64,000 bases of DNA from Marinomonas hwangdonensis. Its GTDB lineage: Bacteria; Pseudomonadota; Gammaproteobacteria; Pseudomonadales; Marinomonadaceae. The stretch spans positions 124,001 to 188,000 of the forward strand of contig NZ_RIZG01000003.1 of assembly GCF_003721245.1 (NCBI RefSeq). The letters are read 5' to 3'. Positions 52,785 to 61,194 of this stretch are shown piece by piece. The position numbers and the translations under genes are program-made. Each line of letters begins with the position of its first letter. Position 1 is the first letter of the stretch. The notes under the pieces are model-generated. The model saw nothing but the letters and a program-made list of their open reading frames with translations. It made no database searches and had not been told where the DNA came from.

Positions 52785-54815
52785 TTACGCCGCGATGCCG
52801 CTGTGTCTCAATAAGGCATCGGTGCTTGGCTCACGACCACGGAATTCCGCGAATAATTCTGCGGCTGGACGGGAGCCGCCATTGGCCAATATGGTATCAC
52901 GGAAGCGTGCACCGGTATCTTTATTGAAGATGCCGTCTTCTTCGAATTTTGAGAACGCATCGGCTGACAAGACTTCCGCCCATTTATAGCTGTAGTAGCC
53001 TGCCGCGTAACCACCAGCAAAAATATGTGAGAAACTGGTTTGGAAACGGTTAAATTCGGGCGGCGTAGTAACTGCCACTTTGCTGCGTACGTCGTTGATA
53101 ACGGATTGAACAGAAATGCCTTTTTGGTATTCCATGTGTAGACGGAAGTCGAACAAGGAAAATTCCAATTGACGCATCATCTGCATGCCAGATTGGAAGT
53201 TTTTCGCTGCTAACATTTTGTCTAACAAGTCTTGTGGCAGCGGCTCGCCTGTTTCGTAATGACCTGCAATATGAGCGAGAGCTTCTGGCTCATAGCACCA
53301 GTTTTCCATAAATTGACTGGGCAACTCGACAGCATCCCATGCCACACCGTTAATGCCCGATACAGAAGATACATCCACTTGAGTCAACATGTGGTGCAAG
53401 CCATGACCAAATTCGTGGAACAAGGTGGTGACTTCATCATGGGTTAACAAAGCCGGTTTGTTACCGATAGGTGGCGTAAAATTACATACCAAATACGCAA
53501 TGGGTAGTTGCAAACGATTGTCGCTCAAGCGACGACGAGTACGACAAGAATCCATCCATGCGCCACCGCGTTTTGCTTCACGCGCATAAGGATCTAGATA
53601 AAAGCGAGCAATGTCCTCACCGTCTTTGCTGATAGTGAAAAGTTGCAAATTCTTGTTATAACTATCAAATTCTTTTTCTTCGCGAATATCCACGCCGAAT
53701 AAAGTTTGTGCCACGTGAAACAATCCAGACAAAACCTTGTTCATTGGGAAGTAAGGGCGCAGCTCTTCTTGAGAAATACTGTACTTATGCTGACGCAATT
53801 TTTCTGCGTAGTAAGTCATGTCCCAAGCATTCAATGTTTCCACGCCATTTTCGTCTTTCGCAAACGCTGTTAGCTGTGCAAGATCTTGTTCTGCCGAGCT
53901 TTTTGATTTTTTAGCAAGATCTTCCAAGAAGTCGATAACTTGCTGTCCGTTGTCCGCCATTTTTGTCGCGACGGACAATTCAGCGTAGTTTTCAAAACCG
54001 AGAATATGCGCCATCTCATGACGCAATGCCAAAATCTCGTCGATCAAAGGCGCGTTATTGAATTTGATGTCGCCACCTTGATCTGAGGCGCGTGTGGCGA
54101 AAGCACGATACATTTCTTCGCGCAACGCGGCGTTGTCAGCGTAACTCATTACAGGCATGTACGACGGAAAGTCTAAGGTGAACAACCAACCGTCCTTTTC
54201 TTTGGCTTCGGCCATTTGCTTCGCTTGTGCTAGGGCCGATTCAGGCAAACCAGACAGCTCGCTTTCGTCGGTGATTAACTTGCTCCAAGCTTGTGTCGCA
54301 TCCAACACGTTTTCACCAAACTGACTGCCCAACTCAGACAAACGCTGGCTGATCTCGCCATAGCGTTTTTTGGCTTCGCCTTCTAGACCCACACCAGACA
54401 ATTCAAAATCTCGGATCGTTTGAGTCAAGGCTTCGATTTGTGCTTGATTCAGCTCTTTTGCTGCTTCACTTTCAGCAAGATTTTTATACGCTTGATACAA
54501 GGCTTTGTTCTGGCCAAGATCTGTATAAAACTGCGTCAATTTTGGCAAGCAGGCGTTATAAGCCGCACGCAATTCTGGGGTGTTTTTTACGGAATTCAAA
54601 TGGCCAATTGGCGACCAAAAATTGTTTAGGTCGTCGTGCAATTGATCCAAAGGCAAAACAAGGCTTTCCCAGGTAGGCTGAGTGTTTTCGCTCACACAGG
54701 CGTCTATTGCCGATTGATTGTGCTTCAGTAGTTTCTCTAGATCCGCTTCGATGTTCGCAACATCGACGTCGGTAAAATTCGGTAAGCTGGTCGCGTCCCA
54801 TACAGACTGTGACAT
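52785..54815 (-). CDS. prlC: Oligopeptidase A (M3 metallopeptidase)
   Basis: PrlC/OpdA is a cytosolic zinc oligopeptidase that degrades signal peptides and other short peptides. From the ATG at 54815 it has 676 residues. The zinc site TLFHEFGHGLHHML lies near 463 and the third-ligand region WDAVELPSQFMENW follows at the usual distance. The end IFAGGYAAGYYSYKWAEVL is typical. AAGGA lies upstream of this ATG, so the longer frame to 54863 is not preferred. It is first in a unit with yheV and the HipA-like pair. Confidence 0.94.
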   Translation of the reverse strand: MSQSVWDATSLPNFTDVDVANIEADLEKLLKHNQSAIDACVSENTQPTWESLVLPLDQLHDDLNNFWSPIGHLNSVKNTPELRAAYNACLPKLTQFYTDLGQNKALYQAYKNLAESEAAKELNQAQIEALTQTIRDFELSGVGLEGEAKKRYGEISQRLSELGSQFGENVLDATQAWSKLITDESELSGLPESALAQAKQMAEAKEKDGWLFTLDFPSYMPVMSYADNAALREEMYRAFATRASDQGGDIKFNNAPLIDEILALRHEMAHILGFENYAELSVATKMADNGQQVIDFLEDLAKKSKSSAEQDLAQLTAFAKDENGVETLNAWDMTYYAEKLRQHKYSISQEELRPYFPMNKVLSGLFHVAQTLFGVDIREEKEFDSYNKNLQLFTISKDGEDIARFYLDPYAREAKRGGAWMDSCRTRRRLSDNRLQLPIAYLVCNFTPPIGNKPALLTHDEVTTLFHEFGHGLHHMLTQVDVSSVSGINGVAWDAVELPSQFMENWCYEPEALAHIAGHYETGEPLPQDLLDKMLAAKNFQSGMQMMRQLEFSLFDFRLHMEYQKGISVQSVINDVRSKVAVTTPPEFNRFQTSFSHIFAGGYAAGYYSYKWAEVLSADAFSKFEEDGIFNKDTGARFRDTILANGGSRPAAELFAEFRGREPSTDALLRHSGIAA

Positions 54816-54971
54816 ATCATGATATCCTTTTATATTAATTGAACGCTGTATTGCATTGGTCAATACTATGCTTACTAAGATAGGTTGTCTTAATACTTTT
54901 TCAATGCATTAAACCCTATTGTGTTAATAGTTCCTTCATTTATTCGTGGCCCCAACAATGAGAGAGGATGT

Positions 54972-55532
54972 ATGGTGATGAAATCTTTCCGTGGTAAAAC
55001 ACCACAATTAGGCGACCGAGTTTGGGTCGATGACAGCGCTGTGCTTATTGGCGATGTCACCATAGGCGAAGACAGCTCGGTTTGGCCATTGGTCGCTATA
55101 CGCGGCGATATGCACCGCATTCGCATTGGTGCACGCACCAGCATTCAAGATAATTCTTGTCTGCACATTACCCATGCGAGTACTTACAAGCCTGAGGGTC
55201 ATCCTCTGACCATTGGCGACGACGTCACCGTGGGGCACATGGCCATGTTGCATGGCTGCACCATTGGCAGCCGAGTCTTGGTTGGCATGGGAACCACCAT
55301 TCTTGATGGTGCGGTGATTGAAGACGAAGTCATTATCGGCGCGGGCTCTTTGGTACCACCTGGCAAGCGTTTGGAAACTGGCTTTATGTATATGGGATCT
55401 CCAGTGAAACAAATCCGGCCACTGAATGACAAAGAAATCGAATATTTTCAGTACGCTGGATTAAATTACGTCAAGCTGAAAGACGAATATCTTGCAGAGG
55501 CGGATCAAGCTCATTCTGCCAATCCACTTTAA
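54972..55532 (+). CDS. Gamma-carbonic anhydrase family protein (left-handed beta-helix)
   Basis: This is a hexapeptide-repeat protein of the YrdA/CaiE group, about 186 residues. It has successive left-handed beta-helix turns (VLIGDVTIGEDSSVWPLVAIRGD) and the metal-binding histidines in CLHITHAS, VTVGHMAMLHGCTIG. Carbonic anhydrase activity is known for some members only. Two starts, 54972 and 54978, lie behind GAGAGG; the longer frame to 54921 has no support. It is divergent from prlC. Confidence 0.88.
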   Translation: MVMKSFRGKTPQLGDRVWVDDSAVLIGDVTIGEDSSVWPLVAIRGDMHRIRIGARTSIQDNSCLHITHASTYKPEGHPLTIGDDVTVGHMAMLHGCTIGSRVLVGMGTTILDGAVIEDEVIIGAGSLVPPGKRLETGFMYMGSPVKQIRPLNDKEIEYFQYAGLNYVKLKDEYLAEADQAHSANPL

Positions 55533-55586
55533 AACAGTAATAAAAGCGCCTTTGCTGCGTCTAATACAAGTGAATATGAGGCTTAA

Positions 55587-56228
55587 ATGATCAACGATAG
55601 TAACATTGCTCATGCATCCGAGTTAACGCCTAGCGCACCATCGGCAGGACTTTTTTACGACCGTCTCTTTATGGAAGACCTGCGTACCCAAATGATTAAA
55701 TTTGCGCAACTGCAGGTACGTGACAGCCAATTAGCAGAAGATGCGGTTCAAGAAGCCATGCTATCGGCCTATCAAAATATTGATCGTTTTGGCCGTCAAG
55801 CCGCACTGAAAACCTGGGTATTTTCGATCCTGAAAAATAAGCTCATTGACTTGCTACGCAAAGAGAAACGCCTGACAGCGGCGAGCCAATTAGAAGATGG
55901 GCCAAACGATAATGGCGAAGCCTTGTTGGAACAATTGTTCAATGACAATGGGGGCTGGCAAAAAAGTGAACGGCCAAAAAAATGGAACGACCCAGACCAT
56001 GGCGTTGAAAACGAGCACTTTTGGCGAGTATTTGACGCTTGCTTGCAGGCACTTCCGAATAAATACGGACGCTTATTCATGATGCGCGAATTCTTGGAAA
56101 TGGACACAGCAGAAATTTGCCACAATGAAGCGATATCGGTTACTAGCCTCAATGTCACCTTATATCGAGCACGCCTTCGACTTCGCGAGTGCCTTGAAGA
56201 CAACTGGTATCAAAAGGAGGTCATCTAA
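55587..56228 (+). CDS. ECF-type sigma-70 family RNA polymerase sigma factor
   Basis: This is a group 4 sigma factor of 213 residues. It has a region 2 (QVRDSQLAEDAVQEAMLSAY, TWVFSILKNKLIDLLRKEKR), an inserted linker of about 50 residues, and a region 4 HTH (ALPNKYGRLFMMREFLEMDT, CHNEAISVTSLNVTLYRARLRLREC). An anti-sigma gene follows two bases after its stop, with AGGAGGT inside the sigma gene end. The next genes form a bufferin-type operon, so the probable role is to turn that operon on under metal or oxidative stress, including its own gene. Confidence 0.9.
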   Translation: MINDSNIAHASELTPSAPSAGLFYDRLFMEDLRTQMIKFAQLQVRDSQLAEDAVQEAMLSAYQNIDRFGRQAALKTWVFSILKNKLIDLLRKEKRLTAASQLEDGPNDNGEALLEQLFNDNGGWQKSERPKKWNDPDHGVENEHFWRVFDACLQALPNKYGRLFMMREFLEMDTAEICHNEAISVTSLNVTLYRARLRLRECLEDNWYQKEVI

Positions 56229-56229
56229 T

Positions 56230-56424
56230 ATGATGAATTGCCAACAAGCGACGCAATTACTCTCTGAAAAGCTGGATCGCCCTCTTACCAGAAAAGAAAA
56301 AATGGCCATAGGAATGCACACCACACTCTGCCCATCCTGTCGCCAGTTTGGTAAACAAATGGAAGAATTACGCCATATTTCAAAAAGTTATACCAAAGGC
56401 GAAGTGCCAGAAACAAAAAAATAA
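56230..56424 (+). CDS. Small zinc-finger anti-sigma factor (zf-HC2 type)
   Basis: This is a 64-residue protein with the HxxxCxxC zinc motif [12 protein letters not shown] of ZAS-type anti-sigma factors, preceded by [18 protein letters not shown] with a further Cys. It has no membrane segment, so it is a cytosolic sensor that would release the sigma factor when its cysteines are oxidised or bind metal. A second ATG lies at 56233. A strong Shine-Dalgarno (AGGAGGT) and a gap of one base to the sigma stop indicate coupling. Confidence 0.87.
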   Translation: MMNCQQATQLLSEKLDRPLTRKEKMAIGMHTTLCPSCRQFGKQMEELRHISKSYTKGEVPETKK

Positions 56425-56483
56425 AAATTCTTTTTCTTTTCGTGTAAGAAAACCAAATCAAGAGACGTCAAAGCTTTGTAACA

Positions 56484-56502
56484 ATAAGACATGCTGTCTT
56501 AT
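56484..56502. promoter_or_regulatory. Palindrome upstream of bufA
   Basis: ATAAGACA-TGC-TGTCTTAT is a perfect 8 bp inverted repeat 28 bases before the bufA start. It directly follows TTGTAACA, which could be the -35 of an ECF promoter. It may be an operator or an mRNA hairpin that raises precursor expression over that of the sigma genes. No T-run follows. Confidence 0.55.
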
Positions 56503-56530
56503 CCCTGCATACAACAATGAGGTTCTCATC

Positions 56531-56812
56531 ATGAAACACACGAAATCGTCTTTATCTCTTGCACTTGGTACCGCTATCGTTTTGTCTACTGTGGCGGTTG
56601 CCGCACCTGCCGAAGCCGCTAGCAAGGAAAAATGCTATGGCGTTGCGTTAGCAGGCCAAAATGACTGTGCGGCTGGCCCTGGAACATCCTGTGCTGGCTC
56701 TTCAAAAACCGACTACCAATCTAATGCGTGGAAACTTGTGCCAGCGGGCACTTGTATGGACATGGAGTCGAAAACTTCCTCGACTGGCCATGGCCAATTA
56801 AAAGCCTTCTAA
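56531..56812 (+). CDS. bufA1: BufA1-type bufferin precursor (DUF2282)
   Basis: This is the precursor of a ribosomally made, modified peptide. The 93 residues start with a Sec-type signal sequence (about 1-29, ending APAEA). The core has four cysteines (Cys35, Cys46, Cys54, Cys75) within [19 protein letters not shown] and [18 protein letters not shown], which is the DUF2282 pattern. In studied bufferins an MNIO enzyme converts core cysteines to thiooxazole-type heterocycles and the product binds copper in the periplasm; this is from family knowledge. The enzyme gene follows 11 bases later. The frame opens earlier, but AATGAGGTTC sits just before this ATG. Confidence 0.9.
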   Translation: MKHTKSSLSLALGTAIVLSTVAVAAPAEAASKEKCYGVALAGQNDCAAGPGTSCAGSSKTDYQSNAWKLVPAGTCMDMESKTSSTGHGQLKAF

Positions 56813-56823
56813 GACAGATAACC

Positions 56824-57720
56824 ATGTTATCTTCGTCTACATCAAGCCAAGGCGCGTCAGCGCCTTCCAGCTTGACACAAAAAACAGGCGTCAGCCTAAA
56901 GCCCTCTTATTACAATGAGATTTTGAACAATCGCCCAGAACTGGGGTTTTTCGAGATCCATGCGGAAAATTATCTAAGCCAAGGCGGCCCCGCCCGACAT
57001 TTTTTGCAACACATTCGAGCGCATTACGCTGTTACGATACACGGTGTTGGTTTGTCTATCGGCGGTGAAACGCCATTGGACACTGCGCATTTGAAGCGCG
57101 TGGCTCAACTGGTACACGATGTTCAGCCAGCCATTTTCTCTGAACACCTTGCTTGGTCGACCCACGATAACGCCTTTATGAATGATTTGTTGCCCGTGGC
57201 CTATGATCAAGCCACACTTAACCGCGTTTGCGAACACATAGATCAACTGCAATCGACGCTAAAACGCCAAGTCTTAATTGAAAACCCGTCTACCTATTTT
57301 GAGTTTCAGCACAGTGATCGCAGCGAGACGGATTTCATTCGTGAAATGATTAAGCGAACCGGTTGTGGACTCTTGCTAGACATCAATAACATCGAAGTGT
57401 CTTGCTTTAATCATGGCGGCAACCCCTACGAATACATTAATGCCTGTTCAGCAGAAACGGTTGGGCAATTTCATCTTGCTGGACACACATTAGATAACAA
57501 CCCCATAGTGCCCTTAAAAATAGACAGTCATGACCAGCCTATTTGCCATAACGTTTGGGACTTATATCAGCACGCCTTAACCACAATAGGAGACCGACCG
57601 ACGCTCATTGAACGGGATGGCAATTTGCCTGCTCTCACTGAATTACTGGCCGAAGCGCAATACGCTGACACATTAAGAGCCATAGCACGGAGGGAAAAAC
57701 GTGATGAATACGTCCTTTAA
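56824..57720 (+). CDS. bufB: MNIO (DUF692) peptide-modifying enzyme BufB
   Basis: This is a multinuclear non-heme iron-dependent oxidative enzyme (DUF692, TIM barrel) of 298 residues. It is predicted to modify the cysteines of the preceding precursor. Visible metal and fold motifs are LGFFEIHAENYLSQGG, TIHGVGLSIGG, IFSEHLAWS, LIENPSTYFEF, LLLDINNIEVSCFNHG, GQFHLAGHT and PTLIERDGNLP. The ATG at 56824 is used, since the longer frame would run back into bufA. Its end overlaps bufC by 17 bases, consistent with an enzyme-recognition protein pair. Confidence 0.92.
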   Translation: MLSSSTSSQGASAPSSLTQKTGVSLKPSYYNEILNNRPELGFFEIHAENYLSQGGPARHFLQHIRAHYAVTIHGVGLSIGGETPLDTAHLKRVAQLVHDVQPAIFSEHLAWSTHDNAFMNDLLPVAYDQATLNRVCEHIDQLQSTLKRQVLIENPSTYFEFQHSDRSETDFIREMIKRTGCGLLLDINNIEVSCFNHGGNPYEYINACSAETVGQFHLAGHTLDNNPIVPLKIDSHDQPICHNVWDLYQHALTTIGDRPTLIERDGNLPALTELLAEAQYADTLRAIARREKRDEYVL

Positions 57721-58453
57721 AGCGGCTTTGTTCCATCAAAGCAACGCCTTCTATGAAAATATAAAAGGCCACTCGGAAGACGAAAAGGCCGCGCGTTTTA
57801 ACGTGTACCGCAATAATATTTTTGTTTCCCTAATAGACACACTGGCCGATATTTTTCCTGTGACACAAACCATTGTGGGCGAAGATTTTTTCCGTGCCAT
57901 GGCAAGAGTCTACGTTCAGAAACATCCCCCTAAAAGCGCCATCATCAGCGATTATGGTGATGACTTTGCCGCTTTTATTCGTGACTTTGAGCCTGCCCAA
58001 GGTCTGGCTTTTTTAAGTGACCTAGCCGCACTGGAATTTACTTTATTGGCGCTTACTAACACGCAGGAACATACAAGTCTAAAAGGAGAACAAATTTCGG
58101 CCGCGTTTCATAACGCGGATGACCCAGCGCGCTTACGGCTGAGTCTGGCCTCAAGCACACACATTGTGGCGGCGCCCTATGCTATCGGGTCAATTTATCT
58201 CGCCCACAAAAACCCAGACTCCATATCGCTAGCAAACATTCAAGTAGAAAAAAGCGAGTACTTACTCATCTCTAAGTCCAATCTATATGGCGACTGCCAT
58301 ATTGTTAGCCAACCCGAAGCGATTTTTATTCGTCATCTTCTGCAAGGCAAAATATTGGGCGAGGCAATACCCGACGATGATCATTTTGGCCTTGGCGTCA
58401 GCCTAGCAAAACTGATTGATTGGCAATTATTAACGAATATTTCAAACGCCTAA
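57704..58453 (+). CDS. bufC: BufC, DUF2063 partner of the MNIO enzyme
   Basis: This DUF2063 family protein of about 249 residues is the usual partner of MNIO enzymes. It provides the recognition domain that brings precursor and enzyme together. It has FNVYRNNIFVSLIDTLADIFPVTQTIVGEDFF near the N-terminus, a typical family block of which only parts are quoted elsewhere. PAQGLAFLSDLAALEFTLLA follows. A GGAGGG motif precedes two starts, GTG 57701 and ATG 57704. It overlaps bufB. A DoxX gene follows by 25 bases. Confidence 0.9.
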   Translation: MNTSFKAALFHQSNAFYENIKGHSEDEKAARFNVYRNNIFVSLIDTLADIFPVTQTIVGEDFFRAMARVYVQKHPPKSAIISDYGDDFAAFIRDFEPAQGLAFLSDLAALEFTLLALTNTQEHTSLKGEQISAAFHNADDPARLRLSLASSTHIVAAPYAIGSIYLAHKNPDSISLANIQVEKSEYLLISKSNLYGDCHIVSQPEAIFIRHLLQGKILGEAIPDDDHFGLGVSLAKLIDWQLLTNISNA

Positions 58454-58478
58454 AGGCTCACCCACTAAGGAAAAGACT

Positions 58479-58952
58479 ATGTTGTCTGGCTTTTTACACA
58501 CCAGTGAAAATCTCTTTAAGAAACTACCAGAGCCCTTGGTTTTATTGATCGCGAGGTTTGCCATTGCGGCCGTTTTTTGGAAGGCAGGGCAAACCAAAAT
58601 AGAGGGATTTTCTTTGGATATTATCGCTTTAGAAATGCAGCTAGGGTGGCCTATTTTAAAAGACACCACGGTATTTCTGTTCGAATATGAATACAATTTA
58701 CCGCTGCTTTCCCCTATGGTGGCGGCGACTTTAGCCACCTTAGCGGAGCATATTTTACCCGCGCTCATCCTAGTGGGTTTATTTACTCGTTTCGCCGCCT
58801 TGGGGTTAGCCTGCATGACATTGGTCATTCAATTTTTCGTCTATCCTGACGCCTACCCAACCCACGCCACATGGTTGGCGATTGCGCTTTTGCTCATGTT
58901 CCGTGGTGCAGGGGCATTGGCATTAGATCGTTTTCTCAAGACTCAACTCTAA
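58479..58952 (+). CDS. DoxX family membrane protein
   Basis: This is a DoxX family inner-membrane protein of 157 residues with four predicted membrane helices (LVLLIARFAIAAVFWKAGQTK, LATLAEHILPALILVGLFTRF, LGLACMTLVIQFFVYP and TWLAIALLLMFRGAGALALD). DoxX proteins often close bufferin operons (called BufD in some), probably with a redox or membrane role. The 25-base gap and its own AAGGAAAAG-like ribosome-binding site mark it as the last gene of the operon. Confidence 0.88.
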   Translation: MLSGFLHTSENLFKKLPEPLVLLIARFAIAAVFWKAGQTKIEGFSLDIIALEMQLGWPILKDTTVFLFEYEYNLPLLSPMVAATLATLAEHILPALILVGLFTRFAALGLACMTLVIQFFVYPDAYPTHATWLAIALLLMFRGAGALALDRFLKTQL

Positions 58953-58985
58953 AACACCCAGTAAACGTGAAGCGATGAAGGGGCT

Positions 58986-59786
58986 TTAGCCAAATCGCTT
59001 TACTTTCTTAAAGGGAAAAGTGTAGGCCAGCAGAAACAAAAAGGCCGCACACACGACAATACTTGGCCCTGTTGGCGTGTCCCAGCGATAAGACGCCCAT
59101 AGACCACCACAAACAGCAAAGCAGCCAATCAGACTCGCAAACGAGGCCATTTGAATGGGCGTATTCGAAAGTTTTCGTGCGGTGGCTGCCGGAATAATCA
59201 TCAAGGAAGTGATCAACAAAACCCCCACAATTTTCATCGCTACGGCAATCACCAGAGCCACCAGCAACATCAATAACAATCGAATAGCTTCAACCGGGTA
59301 CCCTTCTACTTTTGCCAGCTCTTCGTTCACCGTCATGGCCAACAGTGGTTTCCAAAATGTGACCAGCAAAGCAATAACGGCAAAACCCCCACCGTAAATC
59401 CAATACACATCGGCTTGGCTAATGGCCAACAAATCCCCAAACAAATACGCCATTAAATCAATGCGAATGTTGTCAAGAAAACTCACCGCCACCAAACCGA
59501 GTGACAAAGCCGAATGCGCTAAAATACCCAACAGTGTGTCGGTGGCAATGATGTGTTTTTTCTGTAACATCACCAGCACCAAAGCCAGCCCAACGCACAA
59601 AACAATGATGGCAAGGTTTAAATTAATATCGAATAAAAAGCCCAGTGCCACACCCAGTAGGGCCGAATGGGCGAGTGTATCGCCAAAGTAAGCCATGCGA
59701 CGCCATACCACAAAAGCGCCCAAAGGCCCCGCGACAGCAGCCACCCCGAGCCCCCCTATTAAGGCCCTAACTAACAAATCCAACAT
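58986..59786 (-). CDS. znuB: Zinc ABC transporter permease ZnuB
   Basis: ZnuB is the membrane subunit of the high-affinity zinc importer. The 266 residues form about eight helices with MLDLLVRALIGGLGVAAVAGPLG, RMAYFGDTLAHSALLGVALG and the family-typical IVGVLLITSLMIIPAATARKLS. It lies downstream of znuC with a 71-base gap and is last in the zinc unit. The partner binding protein znuA is not in this window. Confidence 0.92.
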   Translation of the reverse strand: MLDLLVRALIGGLGVAAVAGPLGAFVVWRRMAYFGDTLAHSALLGVALGFLFDINLNLAIIVLCVGLALVLVMLQKKHIIATDTLLGILAHSALSLGLVAVSFLDNIRIDLMAYLFGDLLAISQADVYWIYGGGFAVIALLVTFWKPLLAMTVNEELAKVEGYPVEAIRLLLMLLVALVIAVAMKIVGVLLITSLMIIPAATARKLSNTPIQMASFASLIGCFAVCGGLWASYRWDTPTGPSIVVCAAFLFLLAYTFPFKKVKRFG

Positions 59787-59857
59787 GGTATTACTTTCTC
59801 CAAAGTTCGCTTACGTGTGGTGATGAATGGTGACGTCTGATTAATGGTGACACCTTG

Positions 59858-60643
59858 TTAATGATGACATTGCGTGTGATTGTGAGCGTGAGCGTCACTG
59901 TCGTCGGATAAAATACGGCCGTCGTCGTCATGCACATGATCATGTTGATGAGCATAAATGGCAATCGACTCATCGGCACCAGGCACACCAAATAGGGCTT
60001 GATACGCAGGATGGCCTGTTACATGTTGAGGACTTCCGGAACAACAGACATGCTGATTAATGCACACCACAGTGTCCGTTTTCGCCATCACTAAATGTAG
60101 GTCATGGGACACCATTAATACGCCACATTGCAGCTCGTTGCGAATGCTCTCTATCAGGTTATAAAGCTCTACCTGACCGTTCACATCTACGCCTTGGACC
60201 GGCTCGTCCAACACCAATAGATTTGGTCTATTCAATAACGCACGCGCCAACAACACACGTTGCGTTTCGCCACCGGACAATACATGGACTTGAGAGCCAA
60301 GCAAGTGCCCAATGCCCAGCTTTTCTAATGTTGGCAGAATCTGACGCTTATCCACCCCTCGAACCAACGCCAGAAAATGCTTAACCGTTAGCGGTAAAGT
60401 CGGATCAATATGCAATTTTTGCGGCATATATCCAATGCGCAAAGTTTTGTGCCTGACTATCTCGCCTGACGTGGCGTCTTGCAAACCGAGCAAGGTACGT
60501 ATCAAGGTACTTTTGCCACTTCCATTGGGGCCAATCAAAGTCACGATTTCCCCTTCACTGATACTCATATCAATATTGTCGAGCAGCACTCGGCCATCAA
60601 ACGAAATACCAATTTTATCAAACACCACTAAGCGTTTACTCAT
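59858..60643 (-). CDS. znuC: Zinc ABC transporter ATPase ZnuC
   Basis: ZnuC drives zinc import. The 261 residues have Walker [14 protein letters not shown] near 38, signature [16 protein letters not shown] near 135 and Walker [13 protein letters not shown]. The C-terminal tail of about 50 residues is rich in His and Asp ([21 protein letters not shown]), as in several zinc-type ATPases, and may sense or buffer zinc. Its start overlaps the zur stop by four bases (60640-60643). Confidence 0.94.
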   Translation of the reverse strand: MSKRLVVFDKIGISFDGRVLLDNIDMSISEGEIVTLIGPNGSGKSTLIRTLLGLQDATSGEIVRHKTLRIGYMPQKLHIDPTLPLTVKHFLALVRGVDKRQILPTLEKLGIGHLLGSQVHVLSGGETQRVLLARALLNRPNLLVLDEPVQGVDVNGQVELYNLIESIRNELQCGVLMVSHDLHLVMAKTDTVVCINQHVCCSGSPQHVTGHPAYQALFGVPGADESIAIYAHQHDHVHDDDGRILSDDSDAHAHNHTQCHH

Positions 60644-61194
60644 GTGCGTGTTCCTTGAGTATTAGCGGCACTTGTGTTAGTGGCTTTGCACTCCGCACAC
60701 AAACCCGTCAGTTCAATGGTTTCTGCGCGCAACTCAAAGCCTTGTTGTGCAGCTTTAGCGATCAAGGCCGCATGAATATCTTGGTAATCAAACTCCATGA
60801 CATTGTGACATTCGTCACAAATCAGAAAATATCCCTTGTGCGCCTTGTCTGCGTGCGCACAACCCAGATACGCATTCATCGATTCCACCTTGTGAATCAA
60901 CCCCGCCCCCAATAGAAAGTCCAAGGCACGATAAACCGTCGGTGGTGCAGAATTAAACCCCTCTTCGGCTAATTTCGCCAACAACTGATAAGCCCCCAAC
61001 GGACGGTGACTTTCCCATATCAACTCTAATGCTCGACGACGCACTTTCGTCAAACGCTGCCCTTGCTCAATACACAAGGTTTCCGCTGTCGCTAAGGCCG
61101 AATCAATGCAGTGGTTGTGGTTGTGGTCATGGCTATGATCCTGATCATGGCCGACATGATGAGACTCATCCTGATGTGATGGGTGTTGTGCCAT
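60640..61194 (-). CDS. zur: Zinc uptake regulator Zur (Fur family) with His-rich N-terminus
   Basis: Zur represses zinc-uptake genes when zinc is plentiful. The 184 residues are longer than a typical Zur (about 150-170) because of an N-terminal His/Asp-rich extension of about 30 residues ([20 protein letters not shown] region). The winged helix follows ([46 protein letters not shown]), then the zinc-site [14 protein letters not shown] and [11 protein letters not shown] with two CxxC pairs. It overlaps znuC and shares a base with the permease gene upstream, so it is in the operon it should control. Confidence 0.92.
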   Translation of the reverse strand: MAQHPSHQDESHHVGHDQDHSHDHNHNHCIDSALATAETLCIEQGQRLTKVRRRALELIWESHRPLGAYQLLAKLAEEGFNSAPPTVYRALDFLLGAGLIHKVESMNAYLGCAHADKAHKGYFLICDECHNVMEFDYQDIHAALIAKAAQQGFELRAETIELTGLCAECKATNTSAANTQGTRT

